64,000 nt of DNA from Adiantum capillus-veneris (Eukaryota; Streptophyta; Polypodiopsida; Polypodiales; Pteridaceae). The notes under the pieces were generated by a model. That model was not told where the DNA came from, made no database searches, and saw nothing but the letters and a program-made list of their open reading frames with translations. This document shows, piece by piece, positions 1-10,888 of this stretch. The position numbers and the translations under genes are program-made. The stretch covers positions 82,946,884-83,010,883 of the forward strand of contig CM043944.1 in the NCBI GenBank assembly GCA_014529385.2. The letters run 5' to 3'. How positions within the stretch are numbered: position 1 is the stretch's first letter; every line of letters starts with the position of its first letter.

Positions 1-77
1 GAGATCCTTGATAGTGGAGCTAGTGTTGCCATTGCAACAAAAGAGATCTGGACAACGGGAAAAACCAGCAGCGAGGA
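1..77 (+). pseudogene. Gypsy-like retropepsin fragment, left part
   Basis: The reading frame encodes the aspartic-protease active-site core DSGASVAIATKEIW of an LTR-retrotransposon gag-pro polyprotein. The catalytic triad appears as DSG. The same protein, uninterrupted at this point, is present near 60.87 kb. The frame is broken at 77/78 by insertion of the Copia element, and its continuation resumes at 5269. The fragment also runs off the left window edge, so its full extent is unknown. Confidence 0.65.
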
Positions 78-356
78 TGTTGAAGATGATGAAACAGGAA
101 ACAGAAGGAAGATAGCAACTCAGAGTAGGAAGAAGATGGAGAAGGAGAAGACACAGAGCTTGCGTACGAGATGTCTGTAGTCTATCTCTTTGTATTAGAA
201 TAATAGAGTATATACAAACTCAGAGCTACAAAGCTTATATGAGACCCTAAGAGATAAGGTGTCCTTTCACACCAGATGTCTAGGGGGAAAAACCCAGTGG
301 GAGAAAAGTGCCCCTGGTGAAGCGCGTATACACACTAACACTACTACATGTCTACA
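78..356 (-). repeat. 3' LTR of the Copia element
   Basis: 279-bp copy of the LTR at 4990-5268. It lies directly after the polypurine tract in the coding (minus) orientation. Confidence 0.95.
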
Positions 357-366
357 AATCCCCCAT
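357..366 (-). promoter_or_regulatory. Polypurine tract of the Copia element
   Basis: The minus strand reads CATGGGGGATT directly before the 3' LTR, the position and composition of a plus-strand primer. Confidence 0.8.
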
Positions 367-403
367 GTAGTGATAGTGTGAATCTGTACAAGGTAGCAGA
401 TCA

Positions 404-748
404 TCATGTGTATGAGAGTGAGCCCAAAGCTTTTCGGAAATCTTCAAACTTTTCTCGTGATAACGCCTTCGTAAATAGATCTGCAATGTTATCCTGTGTA
501 GGACAGTAAGTTAGTGTGATCTCCCCTGCATGTAGCCTTTCCCTGACATAGTGGTAGTGAACCTCTATGTGCTTTGTTCTTGCATGAAATAATGGATTCC
601 TTGCAACTGCCATAACACTCTGACTGTTAGTGAAAATGGTAGTGGGTGCCTGTTGAAACTCACAAAGATCTGCCAATAACCTGCGTATCCATACACAATC
701 AACTGTTGCCATGAAAGCTGACCTGTACTGACCTGTACTCAGCGTCAC
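404..748 (-). pseudogene. Copia RNase H, C-terminal part
   Basis: The C-terminal half of the Copia RNase H: WIRRLLADL, NSQSVMAVARNPLFHARTKH, HYVRERL and ADLFTKAL are standard family landmarks. The first residues of this frame ([12 protein letters not shown]) are read through the 10-bp duplication that separates it from the preceding feature. It ends about 45 bp from the polypurine tract. Confidence 0.93.
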
Positions 749-1637
749 AAGTTGATGTAGCCACTGTGGGTTGCTTCTTGCTTAGCCAAGATATACATGC
801 ATTTCCCAAGAAAAAACAATTCCCACTTGTGGAATGTCGTGTGTCAAAATCACCAGCCCAATCTGAATCGTTGTAACCAAGAAGCTGCATAGATCTGTGC
901 TTTCCATACATATCCCCCCTTGGAAAGAACATGGAAAGATTAGGGGTACCTGAAAGGTAACGAAGTATGCGCTTCACAGCCTGCCAATGATGCATACCTG
1001 AGCTGTGCATAAAACTGCTTGCTTGTGAAACCCCAAATTGAATGTCTGGACGAGTGTTGCCTGCCAAATATATCAAGCAACCAACCGCTGTTGCATAAGT
1101 ATGTACATCAAAAGGTTCTCCAGCATCGTGCATGCTCAACTTTGATCCAGTTTCTACGGGTGAAGAGATTGGTTTACAATTTTGCATACCAAACTTGTCC
1201 AAAATTTTATGCAAATATTTTGCCTGCAACATGTATATGCCATCCTCTGATTGCACAAACTGAATACCCAAGTAATGTAGTAAACCAAGATCAGACATCT
1301 CAAAGGTTTTTCTCAAAGCATCTTTAAACGCTTCAATTTCATCTGCAGTATTGCCTGTAAGAAGCATATCATCCACATAAAGTGTTAGCATAATGAGAAC
1401 TCTATCTCTCTTTTTGACATACAAAGTACTTTCTGTTGGACTATTGTGAAATCCCTGGCCAATCAAATAAGTATGTATCTTCTCATACCATGCTCTTGGA
1501 GCCTGTTTGAGACCATACAAAGCTTTACGCAATCTACATATCTTTTGCTCTTGACCTTTTACAACAAAACCACTTGGTTGACTTACATAAACTTCTTCCT
1601 GCAAATCACCATTCAAAAAAGCAGTTTTGATGTCCAA
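699..1637 (-). pseudogene. Copia reverse transcriptase and RNase H, N-terminal part
   Basis: Starts at [10 protein letters not shown], runs through [14 protein letters not shown] and reaches the catalytic YVDDMLLTG. The thumb/connection ([33 protein letters not shown]) and RNase H start ([31 protein letters not shown]) follow. RT catalytic residues are intact. The frame fails at the CDAEYRS motif, where the 10-mer GACCTGTACT is present twice in tandem on the plus strand (720-729 and 730-739), shifting the rest of RNase H to another frame. Confidence 0.95.
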
Positions 1638-1675
1638 CTAATGCACTTTCCAACCATGATGAGCAGCAATTGCAA

Positions 1676-2284
1676 CTAGTGATTTACTGTGGACGCACGA
1701 GAAGTAGGAGCAAAGGTTTCATCATAATCTATGCCTTTCTGTTGTGCATAGCCTTTTGCCACAAACCTTGCTTTGTACCTGTCAACAGTACCATCTTGTT
1801 TCCTTTTTACCTTAAAAACCCACTTTGTACCAATAGGCTTTTTACCTGTAGGCAAGTCCACTAGATCCCATGTATGATTCTTATGAATAGAATCAATTTC
1901 TTGTTGCATAGCATCTTTCCACTGAACACACTCTAAAGCTTGTTCAAATGAATCAAGCTCATCTGCATCACAAAGAGTGCTAAAGCAAGCCAAATCTACT
2001 TGCTCTCTGCCAAAAGTAGTACCAGCACATGTTTTTCGTGGCAACGGTGCATCCAACTTGCTATCCTGCAAAGTTTTTTGAACCCATTTAGGCAAGGTTA
2101 TTTCTTCCCTGAGAACTTCTTTCTCTTCACGCACAATTTCCTCTACATCATGAGGTGTCACATGCTGATCAAAAGATTGATCAAGATTATCAACCTGTTG
2201 TGATTCTTGATTCTCCACAAAAGAAGGAAGCAAACCTTTAAATACATCATGTGTCTGCATATGAGATACATCAAAAGCAACCAT
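1676..2284 (-). pseudogene. Copia linker and reverse transcriptase, N-terminal part
   Basis: A variable acidic linker is followed by the RT entry segment: WKDAMQQEIDSIHKNHTWDLV, then KPIGTKWVFKVKRKQDG and RYKARFVAKGYAQ. The frame is shifted by one base near 1684, just inside the domain, and a TAG lies near 1638-1640 in the restored frame. The palm domain continues in the next feature. Confidence 0.93.
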
Positions 2285-2310
2285 AGGTTGAGCAGTAGTT
2301 TCTGCAAAAA

Positions 2311-3174
2311 TTACATCACGCTTTCAAAAATCTTGTTTGTAGGAAGATTGTAAAGTCTATAACCTTTACTTCCACTACTGTACCCCACAAATATACATTT
2401 GATTGCCTTATCATCAAGATTCCCACATAACTGCTGAGGGATGTGAGCATAAGCAAGACAACCAAAAACACGAAGATAACTGACTGAAGGGTTTTTGTCA
2501 TACCAAGCTTCATATGGAGTAATGGTCTTCAAGGCACGAGTAGGACACCTGTTCAAAACATGTGTTGCACAAGCAATTGCCTCCATCCATAGCTTATGAG
2601 GCAAACTCTTAGCCTTGAGCATACATCTAGCCGTCTCCATTAAAGACCTGTTCTTACTTTCTACAACACCATTCTGTTGTGGTGTGTATGGCATAGTGCA
2701 TTGGTGTTTAATGCCTTTCTTTCCCAAAAAATCCTTAAATGCACCTGACATGTATTCACCTCCTCGATCGGTACGAAGAGTCTGTACTTTGCAACTTGTT
2801 TCATTTTCAACCATGGCGACATAATGTTGAAAAATTGCAAACACATCTGACTTTACTTTGAGTGGATACACCCAACAAAACCTGGAAAATTCATCAATGA
2901 AGGTCACAAAATAAAGGCTGTTTCCCATAGATGGCGTCCTCATAAGAACACATACATCACTGTGTACAAGCTGCAACTTTCGTGTCCCTCTAACTGAACC
3001 ATCCTGCGAAAATGCAAATCTGTGCATCTTTCCAAGAACGCAACCTTCACATACATGTCTTGGTGGCATCTCCAATAAACACAAATCATGCACCATATTA
3101 TGACGTTGTAAAGTCATCAAACTGCCATAACCAACATGCCCAAATCTAGCATGCCACAACTCAGCATCCTGCAT
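2311..3174 (-). pseudogene. Copia integrase (GAG-pre-integrase, core)
   Basis: Begins with the HHCC zinc-binding domain (LWHARFGHVG, then CEGCVLGKMHR). The DDE core follows: first Asp in HSDVC, second in RTDRGGEY, Glu in NGVVESKNR, at Copia spacing. The C-terminal part includes ALKTITPYEAWYDKNPS and the FGCLAYAHIP motif that precedes the reverse transcriptase. The frame is lost near 2320, where a one-base change breaks the join to the downstream domain. The catalytic residues remain, although the residue after the first Asp motif is unusual (VCVL where a Gly is common). Confidence 0.93.
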
Positions 3175-3291
3175 GGCCTAAGTCTTTGTTTCTACAATAC
3201 ATACCCGAATCTGCTTTTCATAACAATCTAGCACAAATAGTCCATTTTCCAGCGTACCTGTAGTGATAAGAGAATAGCCATTCTCTCGATC

Positions 3292-3921
3292 TCATACAAC
3301 ACATCTGTCATCCTCAAAAATGACCCGAAGACCATTTTTTGCAAGAGAGGATACAGACAACAAATTCTTCTTGATCCCTGGAACATATAAGACATCTGGC
3401 AAGCATAAATCTGAACCATCTGAAATGGTAATCAAAATCTTACCAACGCCTTTGATTGGATAAGAAGCATTATTTGCACATGTCACCTTCTTTCCTGCTG
3501 GAGCTGCATCCAATGAACAAAACAAATCCTTCCTTGAAGTAATATGCCTGGATACACCACTATGAAAGTAGCAAATCATTTGTGTCTCGTCAACACTATA
3601 AGCAGAAAAAATTGAACATACTAAGAAAGCATAAGAATCCTGCACAAAGTTTGCAGACTCTTCTTTAGTTGTAGAGGAATCACCAGAAGCTGAAACAACC
3701 AAACTTGACTCTTTCTTCTTTTCTTTAGCAATTCTCTTTTTACACACACTAATGTAGTGACCAGGTTTCTTGCAGTAGTGACATTTACCTTTCTTCTTGG
3801 ACTTGTCGGAATCACCTTTAGACTTCTCTGATGACTGTCTAGCACCAGACTTGGAGTGATGAGCACTCTCTTTACCCTTGTTTTTGTTATGTACAACAAG
3901 AGCATGATCCATACCATCCAC
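3292..3921 (-). pseudogene. Copia gag zinc knuckle and protease
   Basis: Continues gag after the TAG. A CCHC zinc knuckle (CHYCKKPGHYISVCKK) lies about 50 residues in, following a Lys/Ser-rich stretch, and binds element RNA in the family. The retropepsin follows, but its catalytic motif reads FHSGVSRH: the active-site Asp of the usual DSGAS is His here, so the protease should be dead whatever the frame. The second half (NNASYPIKGVG, LPDVLYVPGIKKNLLSVS) is typical protease/spacer. The frame stops at a TGA near 3289; a further TAG lies near 3178. Confidence 0.9.
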
Positions 3922-3954
3922 CTGTAAAGACTTGTTCTTACGTGATTGATCCTC

Positions 3955-4605
3955 CTACAATAGCAAAGCCACTAACTCTTCAAAACGAAGAGTCTCAGGA
4001 TTAGCTCGCAAAGACAGAGTCAAAGAAGTCTGAAAAGTCAAATAAGATGGTGGTAGTGAATTGAGTGTTTTGGAAACCAAGTCCTTCTCTGGAATCACTT
4101 CATCAATGCTAAGCAATTGTTGTTTAAGATCCCTGATTTTTGTAAGATGCTCGACGATATTGTCACCTTCGTCCATCTGTATTTTGTCAAGTTGTTTCTT
4201 CAAAAACTCTATTATGGCAGCGTTTCTTCCTCCAAACATAGCTTGCAGAGTTTCCCAAGCATCCTCAGAAGTTCTACAAGATCTGATATGTGGTGTGATT
4301 TTCCTCTTTATGGTTAAGGCAATCACAGCCATAGCTTGTGCATCTTTAGTATCCCATTTCTTTTGCTCTGGAGTGACTTGTGAGGATCCTGCACCAACAG
4401 TTGCACCACGACCAGGCGTGGCAGGTGCAATGCTACCTGGACGAACTTCATCTCTAGATACATAATCCCACAATCCTTTACCAACCAAAACATTTTTGGC
4501 CATAAAAGACCAAAGAGAATAGTTGGTACCATCCAATTTGTCTTCGGATGTAAACGCACCAAAAATCTCTTTCTCCGTAGATTGAGCCATACGGTGGATG
4601 CACAC
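3955..4605 (-). pseudogene. Copia gag, N-terminal capsid part
   Basis: About 200 codons of the Copia gag capsid (UBN2/gag-polypeptide family). The start is probably the second Met (MAQSTEKE, about 4590), which fits other Copia gags better than the upstream MCIHR. Recognisable family features are the LDGTNYSLW motif near the N terminus, the ITPHIRSC-DAWETL segment in the middle and the EFLKKQLDKIQMDEGDN helix. The frame ends at a TAG (about 3952-3954) and the same frame carries on as the next feature, so this is a point nonsense change and not a domain end. Confidence 0.9.
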
Positions 4606-4975
4606 AAGAGAGAAAAAGAACCTCCAAGAGATTCACAAATCTCCTCTCCAATGCAAGCAAAACTCTACAAAAAATCTCAACACAAAGCTAAGACAAGCTG
4701 CTTCCCAAAAGAACTATTTACCTGAAGAAAATCTGTCAAAAAACACACCCTCTTGATCTAAATGCCTCTGAAAAGTAACTTCTGCTACACTGCTCAGAAC
4801 AAAATTATGAGGGCTCGGACGTCTTCAAAAGGGGGGCATAACTGCAGGTCACCTGCTGAGAATACTCCCGGAACGTCGAGGATACTCCCACGAGCAAATT
4901 TTCCGAAAACTTCCTGAAAATTGCGATTGCGCACGTGGACGTGAAAACACAAGTAGAGGCTCTGGAAATCACCTT

Positions 4976-4987
4976 GCTCTGATACCA
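4976..4987 (-). promoter_or_regulatory. Primer-binding site (initiator tRNA-Met)
   Basis: On the minus strand this reads TGGTATCAGAGC, the standard plant Copia primer-binding site, two bases inside the 5' LTR. It primes minus-strand cDNA synthesis. The same 12-mer sits at 63021-63032 in the Copia element at the right end of the window. Confidence 0.95.
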
Positions 4988-4989
4988 AT

Positions 4990-5268
4990 TGTTGAAGATG
5001 ATGAAACAAGAAACAGAAGGAAGATAGCAACTCAGAGTAGGAAGAAGATGGAAAAGGAGAAGACACAGAGCTTACGTACGAGATCTCTTTAGTCTATCTC
5101 TCTGTATTAGAATAATACAGTATATACAAACTCAGAGCTACAAAGCTTATATGAGACCCTAAGAGATAAGGTGTCCTTTCACACCAGATGTCCAGGGGGA
5201 AAAACCCAGTGGGAGAAAAGTTCCCCTGATGAAGCGCGTATACACACTAACACTACTACATGTCTACA
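4990..5268 (-). repeat. 5' LTR of the Copia element
   Basis: Direct copy of 78-356, 279 bp, starting TGTAGACATG and ending TTCAACA in the coding orientation. It carries the element promoter by position. A run of differences from the 3' LTR clusters in its terminal third. Confidence 0.95.
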
Positions 5269-5457
5269 TAGGACTACCAGGATGAAACTACAGCTGCTGC
5301 AGACGGACACACAAAAAAGCCCATAGGAGTGCTAGAAAAAGTAGTTGTCACTTCTTGCGGCATTGAGTATGAGCATACCTTTTCTATTTTTGACTTTAGC
5401 AAGATGAACATTTATGATACCATACTAGTCCAAGACTATTCATGTGGCAATTGAAAC
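5269..5457 (+). pseudogene. Gypsy-like retropepsin fragment, right part
   Basis: Continues the protein cut at 77. It matches 60945-61125 base for base with few differences, including the coding of TRMKL, KKPIG and VVTSCGIEYEH. At about 5458 the similarity ends and repeat X begins, so this is a second junction, probably an older insertion or deletion. Confidence 0.6.
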
Positions 5458-5819
5458 AAGACACGGGCTGCTGCCCAACAAAAAAAATAAAAACCAGCCA
5501 CCTAACTGCCTGCACCATTGCTCAAACTAGCCACAATCGATCACTTGTATCCACAAAACAAGACATGATGTCTACCCTCCATACATAATGATGTACACAC
5601 ATGGGGCAACCAAACGGGCCCATGTATGCTACGAATAGAAAGAAATCATGCCACTAGGGCTGCATGCGAAAACCTGTCCCCGCAGTATTCATACATATGC
5701 TATTCATGGCTCAAACAATAACTTGCCTTTGGCAATGAAATCTCAGATTGTTCAGCGTAACACCACTTCCAATGTACATGCATAACAAGAAAACACCCTA
5801 CGTCACTGGTTTGTTGACG

Positions 5820-5925
5820 TTGCCGTATTGCCATGTCTCCATGCACATGTCATTCTTCCTTTTGTTTGCCTCAACACACAAAACCAATAGCTTTGCATTT
5901 GTAAGGACATGTTGGATTGTGATGA
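5820..5925 (-). pseudogene. Fragment resembling the CACTA partner-gene exon
   Basis: The minus strand encodes VEANKRKNDMCMETWQY. Very similar peptides occur at 42340-42483 (VEANKRKADICMEKWQY) and in exon 1 of the spliced gene at 33620-33750 (VETNKRKADMCMDTWQY). This ties repeat X to the CACTA region. The flanks here do not continue the gene. Confidence 0.55.
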
Positions 5926-7519
5926 GAGTCATAGTTCAGAGTCCAGCAATGTTGATGTTAATGATATTTCAATACGATAAAAGAGGATAATTTTTATTCA
6001 TCTGCACCCTCTCTATGTCCCTATTCATGTTTGTATTTGCACCCTTCGGACTATAGATCTTTACTTTTGTCCTTCACTCCAGCAAAATTCCTGTCACATT
6101 GGACTCTGAAACCAGACCATTTTAAGATTAGGTTAGTATCAGCCTTCTGGAAAAGGTAGCACTCCCGTATCTTCTTGTAAATGTGTAGATCAATACATTT
6201 AACGCATGGCTCAGTAGATGCTTCCACTCAGCCTGCATGTTTGCATTTTTGGTTTAGGACCACACAATCTCCCTCATACGTGTATGCCTGCCACCTGGAA
6301 GGTTTGACAAAGAATCCATCCCACTACCTTCAACATGCTAGCCATAACCTCCAAAAGCTCGCGACGATGCAAAATCGATGAGCTCCATAGATAAGCATAT
6401 CCAAGCATGCTTATCAAGTACCTCCTCACCGATGTGCTAGCCATGTTATATGCATTCTATGGTCTAGGCACTCTCTTTCTAGAGACAGTTCACTAAGGGA
6501 AGAAGTGGCTGTTGCTATTGGTGACAAGACCAGTGTGGGTAGTCATCTACAATGGCCAAAATCGAGCACATAGTAGTCTCAAACGACAAGACAAGGGCTG
6601 AGGCAATGGCCAAAAATCCCCTAAACCAGCACTGTGATGACAGCTTACTAGCTTGTCCCGAGCACTTCAATGGCCCAGTGAGAGTGGCGTGTACCATCTC
6701 CGCAAGTGCTTTCAGTTTTAAATGTCCAGGAAAACGCCAAATCTGTTGTAGGATTTATGGCTAGAAACGTAAGGAGAATATATGACAACATGGCTGAAAT
6801 GCCAAGCTGCATGATGTATATGATGGCGAAAATGCCATGCTGGCTTATGTGGGCAAAAACACCTAGATATAGATGTAAGATATGGAGGCAAATAATGCCA
6901 TGCCTAGATGTAGATGGAGCAAATCGCCATGCTCATGTAGGCAACAAGGCCAAAAACGCCAAGCTGTAGATGATGTGGGCTGATGTGTATAGGAAAAACA
7001 CCATGGCTGGAATAGACCAGAATACGCCATCCTTGATGAGGTTGGAAACGCCAAAATTGACGTGTGGCTGATGTAGCTAGAGGCACCCATGTTGATGTAA
7101 GATGTATGATGGAGTCACCAAGGGGGCAGTCTTGCACCTCCATTCCAGCTACCTGATCGGCTTCCTATGCCAGTTTTTTCGTGCATTATTCCTTCATTAC
7201 AAGGTGCTGTTTTCTTTTGCATAGAAGCAAAAATCAGCCCCTACTCTCAGCCATCTTCTACCTATTGTGCGACCTACTTTCGACGACTTGTAGACTGCTG
7301 TTTTTTACTTTTGGACAATATATTCAACCCCCGTACGGTCCCTTTTGGTGTGGGCAGCAGTGGGTGTTTAAAATATATAACATCCTTGGTGGACATATCT
7401 TTCTTCTGCAGTGTTTTCACCCCTCTCGGCCTCAATTCGGTTGCTTTTGGACCGCTTTCTACCTCGGCTTTACCTTCCTTACGCGGACACTTTCTTGGAG
7501 ATTTTCTTGGTGATTTCCC

Positions 7520-7807
7520 TTGTCATATTTTGCCAACATAGCTACTGAACCTAGACTTTCTATCCTCTTTTCTTCTGAGAAGCTTAAAGGTTCCAATTTT
7601 TTCATTTGGAAGATGAAGATCATGGTTTTTCTTATGGCGTACGATTTGTGGGATTGGCTTGATGACAAGAGGAATGCCATTTGCCCCACTATGTTGTTTT
7701 CCTCGTCTACTGCGGCCCCTGCCGTGACTTCTAAGGACAAAGAGCCGCCTTCCCCACTCTCTTCTCCTTTATATTTGGAAAATTACCTACAGGACCATTG
7801 GTCGTGA
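7520..7807 (+). pseudogene. Copia-type gag N-terminal fragment
   Basis: About 80 codons with the gag entry pattern: short leader, KLKGSNFFIWKMKIMVFL, then YDLWDWLDD. This is the region before the capsid helices in Copia and related gags. It ends after a Ser/Pro-rich stretch. A paralogue at 43602-43871 has the same boundaries, so both are copies of one truncated fragment within repeat X. Confidence 0.7.
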
Positions 7808-8140
7808 CATAGACGTCTTGTGAGCCATTCATTCAGCCATCTACTTCTTGGCCTTTTATGACGTACTCATGCCCATTGTAGCCACAACGTTCCATTGCAT
7901 ATTTAGCAACATTTTCAGCCTAAGCGTCTCAAATTAGTTCTTGCATCTTCTTTTTTGAAGGCCATTCATAGCACATCCTTCTCCTCATTCAGGAAATTTT
8001 GGCCTCCTCTCAAAGACATCTTGCAATGGCATTTCAGCCATATTCTTACACTCTATTCTCAAGCCTATTTGTCACATCTTGGGGCATTCATTGAACCAAC
8101 TATTGGCTGCCAGTATGTGCCATCATCATGTCCATGTTGT

Positions 8141-8308
8141 AGCAACAATCTTTGGCTGCATATTCAACAACCTATTTAAACCTTTGATCTTTCTGCAATG
8201 GTGCTTGCATCATCCCTTTTGGAGGTCATACTAGCACATCCTTCTCTCCAGCCAAGGCATTTTGGCCTCATCATAGTGGGGTCTTGCTATCGCATCTAAG
8301 CCATGTTC

Positions 8309-8391
<83 letters not shown>

Positions 8392-8789
8392 TCACTCACA
8401 CACACACGCACACTGTGGTGACTAATTCGTGTCTTTCCGCTATAATCGATCCACTGATCACACCATCCTCGGATCTCGAGTCTCCTGCATAAAGGAAAAC
8501 GCTGTCTAGGACCCTTCAAGCTCTATGTGGGCAGAGTAAGCTGGATTCTCTATAATCAAGTAAACCATGCACATGATCAGAGGAAGTAGTGGCCCACTTG
8601 TAGGCAACATGTTGTCTCTCTCTACGGATTACAACAAGAAGTCGAAGTTAGGATTCACTATGTAGCCTTCTCCTCAAGTTTCGGTTTAATGGTGGAGCCA
8701 TGCAACATCTCTTCATCAACTCGTTCCCTGTTGGAAATATATACGAGCCCACTCTTCTCAACAATGAGGCCAATTACGACAAATGACTC
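8141..8789. other. Intergenic: microsatellite, no gene seen
   Basis: Holds a compound (CT)n(CA)n array at 8311-8413 and then unique-looking sequence. The word CACACCATCCTCGGATCTC after the array recurs near 19215 beside another microsatellite. The short ORFs here are not convincing. Confidence 0.6.
8311..8413. repeat. (CT)n(CA)n compound microsatellite
   Basis: About 21 CT units followed by about 25 CA units with a few interruptions at the right end. Confidence 0.98.
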
Positions 8790-9720
8790 ATTAGGAGATT
8801 TCGCAGGTTTTTTGGAGGGTCTTTTAGAAGAGAGAGAAAAAAGCACTCCTCCAATGAAAGAAGAGCTTACGTTACGTAGAAAATAGATTGATATTAAGAA
8901 AAATATAAAAAAGGTGTCAGTCATCCTTGAAAACGAGCGCCTTTTCATTCTATGCGAATGTCTTTTTCATGAGGTAGGCGACGCTCATTTAATATGGCTT
9001 TCATCATCATTGAAATTTAAAAAAATCACAAAATTATCAACTAGTGTTGGAATTTGAAGCTTTTGACACCGCCAATGTGTCCGGAACGTCCAGAAACCTT
9101 AAAAACGCCTATCTACTTGCCTCAATCTGACACCCAGAGAGGGAGAAATCGCCAAAAAAACCCTAAAAAGGGAATTTTGGATCATGGAGCGCGAGGGACC
9201 GTCTGGAGAATTCTAGATGACCCTCTGCACGTCGTGATCCACTTTTTCTATTTTTTACCTCACGACGCATGGAGGGCCATTTGGAATTTTCGAGACGGTC
9301 CCCCGCGTGCCATGAGACAAAATCTCCTTCTTAGGGGTATTTTGACAATCTCTCCCTCTCTAGCCGTCAGATTAAGGCAAGCAGATAGACATTTTTTAAG
9401 TTTTTGGTCATTTTGGACGCAATGGTGGTATCAAAAACTTCAAATTCTAACACCAACTAATAATTTTGTGATTTTTTTAATTTCAATGATGACGAAAGCT
9501 ATATTGAATGAGCGTCGTGTACTTCATGAAAACGACACACGCATTGAATGAAAAAGTGACCGTTTTCAACGATTTTTCAAAAGTTAGGTTCACTTTTCAT
9601 AGACTTCAGTTGTCCTTTTGGACGTACGCAACAAGTGAAAGTATATTTTAAGAACATTTTCTAGAGAGAGACATAGAAATTCTTAGAAGACCCTCCAAAT
9701 GACCTCCGAAATCTCCTAAT
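8790..9720. mobile_element. Long foldback (inverted-repeat) element
   Basis: Positions 8924-9236 are the reverse complement of 9261-9573 along their whole length, at roughly 80-85% identity by eye, around a 24-bp loop (9237-9260). Weaker pairing continues outward: TTTTAGAAG...ATTAGGAGATTTCG at 8789-8830 pairs with CGAAATCTCCTAAT at 9707-9720. The transcript would fold into one hairpin with about 310-bp arms. There is no transposase. It could be a foldback/MITE-type DNA transposon or an inverted duplication of a locus. The right side is cut by the Gypsy LTR at 9738. Confidence 0.85.
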
Positions 9721-10572
9721 GCTTGACATTGAGCTGCTGATGGGGGCTTTTCACAAGCCAAGCTCCCATACCCCTCTTCTCTCGTCCCCACCCCATAAAA
9801 ACCCCCTCTTAGGGAGGGAGTGATAAAAGGCATTGGAAAAAAGTAAGAAAAAAATAAAGTATGATTATGTAAATACATAAGAAAGGTAAAATAGGCCACC
9901 TCATGCCTGCGGGGTAGCCCATCCCCACCTTGCCTCCTTTTTCTTCACTGTTGCCCCGCCGTGTGTCCCTTTTCCTCTCCTCCACTCAAAAGGTCAACCC
10001 CCTCTCTCTTCCCCTTGTCCTTTCTCCTTTCTCTCTCCCCTCAAGCTACCCCACCTCTCACCAATAATGCATTATAACTCACCAATAATGCACCCTAACT
10101 CACATGCAACCTGCCCTATCTTCCAAAATAGTATACCCCACCCCCTCTTTCTCTCTCCTATCATATCCCATGACCCAAATACCCCCCTCTCTCTCTAAAG
10201 GGTGCCATATCTCTTGTCTTGTAGCTAAATAACCTTCCCCACACTCACACACACTCAGTTTCACTGAAAAAGGTGCCCACAGACCCATCCCCACCCAGTG
10301 GTTACCTGATTTTTCTTGTGTTCACACACATCTGCACACAGATTCACCTCTGAACACACTCCCCTCTCTCCCCTCTTGTAATTACTTTATTCTCCATGTC
10401 ACCTCTCACTTTTTTTCATCAACCCATCTCTCTCTCTTAGTCTCTCTCTCATGAGACTGCTGTTCTGGCACATATACACACAGCCAGACAAGTGGGGCCC
10501 ACAGTCACATGGCCTATGTAGATAATGATTTCTTCATTTCTAAATTCTAGAATTTCTCCCCCCCTCCTCCCC

Positions 10573-10580
10573 TATATAAA
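10573..10580 (+). promoter_or_regulatory. TATA box in the Gypsy LTR
   Basis: TATATAAA within CCTATATAAAGAGG, preceded by a C-rich block; the same box is at 18090-18097 in the 3' LTR. Its position about 310 bp upstream of the AATAAA fits a U3/R arrangement. Confidence 0.75.
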
Positions 10581-10882
10581 GAGGGGTCACCATCACACAA
10601 AAACACGCACAACATCACCAAAGAACACACTATGCACTGTGTGTGCCTAGTGCACACACACACACCCACACCATCACCATCACCGCAATCACCATGCTTG
10701 TCTTGAGCATGACCTCTACACCCTTGGCTATGGAAGATGAAGGGCAACTAAATGAAGGATGATGGCCATAACTCTCGTGCGAGTCTTCGCCATCAACTCC
10801 CACCTATCCGCCATGTGCTCTACCACTCTCTCCCTTCTCATTCCCCTACCCTATGCTCCCCATTTCATCGCCTTATTCTCTA

Positions 10883-10888
10883 AATAAA
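10883..10888 (+). terminator. Polyadenylation signal in the Gypsy LTR
   Basis: AATAAA in the word CTCTAAATAAAGCTTG, conserved in the 3' LTR near 18400, where it would act on the element transcript. Confidence 0.6.

Larger units (their letters stand above)
78..5268 (-). mobile_element. Degenerate full-length Ty1/Copia retrotransposon
   Basis: Two 279-bp LTRs (78-356 and 4990-5268, TG...CA ends) bracket gag, protease, integrase, reverse transcriptase and RNase H in Copia order, all on the minus strand. A primer-binding site complementary to initiator tRNA-Met abuts the 5' LTR and a G-rich polypurine tract abuts the 3' LTR. The 5-bp flanks GAGGA (73-77) and TAGGA (5269-5273) look like a target duplication with one later change. 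The LTRs differ at about 10 positions by eye (roughly 3.6%), so the insertion is not recent. Several in-frame stops and three frameshifts make it non-autonomous. Confidence 0.95.
5458..8140. repeat. Repeat X, copy 1 (composite transposon relic)
   Basis: Long stretches recur in the same orientation at about 41985-44117 (for example the blocks around 5840, 6550 and 7600 match 42380, 43110 and 43650). Copy 1 has about 300 bp extra around 6810-7340, including several variants of a short motif with ATGATGT/GGCGAAAATGCC-like words. Two recognisable coding pieces are listed separately: a transposase-like exon on the minus strand and a Copia gag fragment on the plus strand. No terminal structure was found, so the element type is unassigned. 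Confidence 0.75.

Noticed and set aside
4061-4465. 134-codon plus-strand ORF
   Set aside because: Antisense shadow of Copia gag.
8658-8948. 96-codon minus-strand ORF at the left arm of the foldback
   Set aside because: Overlaps inverted-repeat sequence, no domain, no matching codon bias; likely chance.
9054-9551. 165-codon plus-strand ORF
   Set aside because: Spans both arms and the loop of the foldback element; an open frame through a palindrome is not evidence of a gene.
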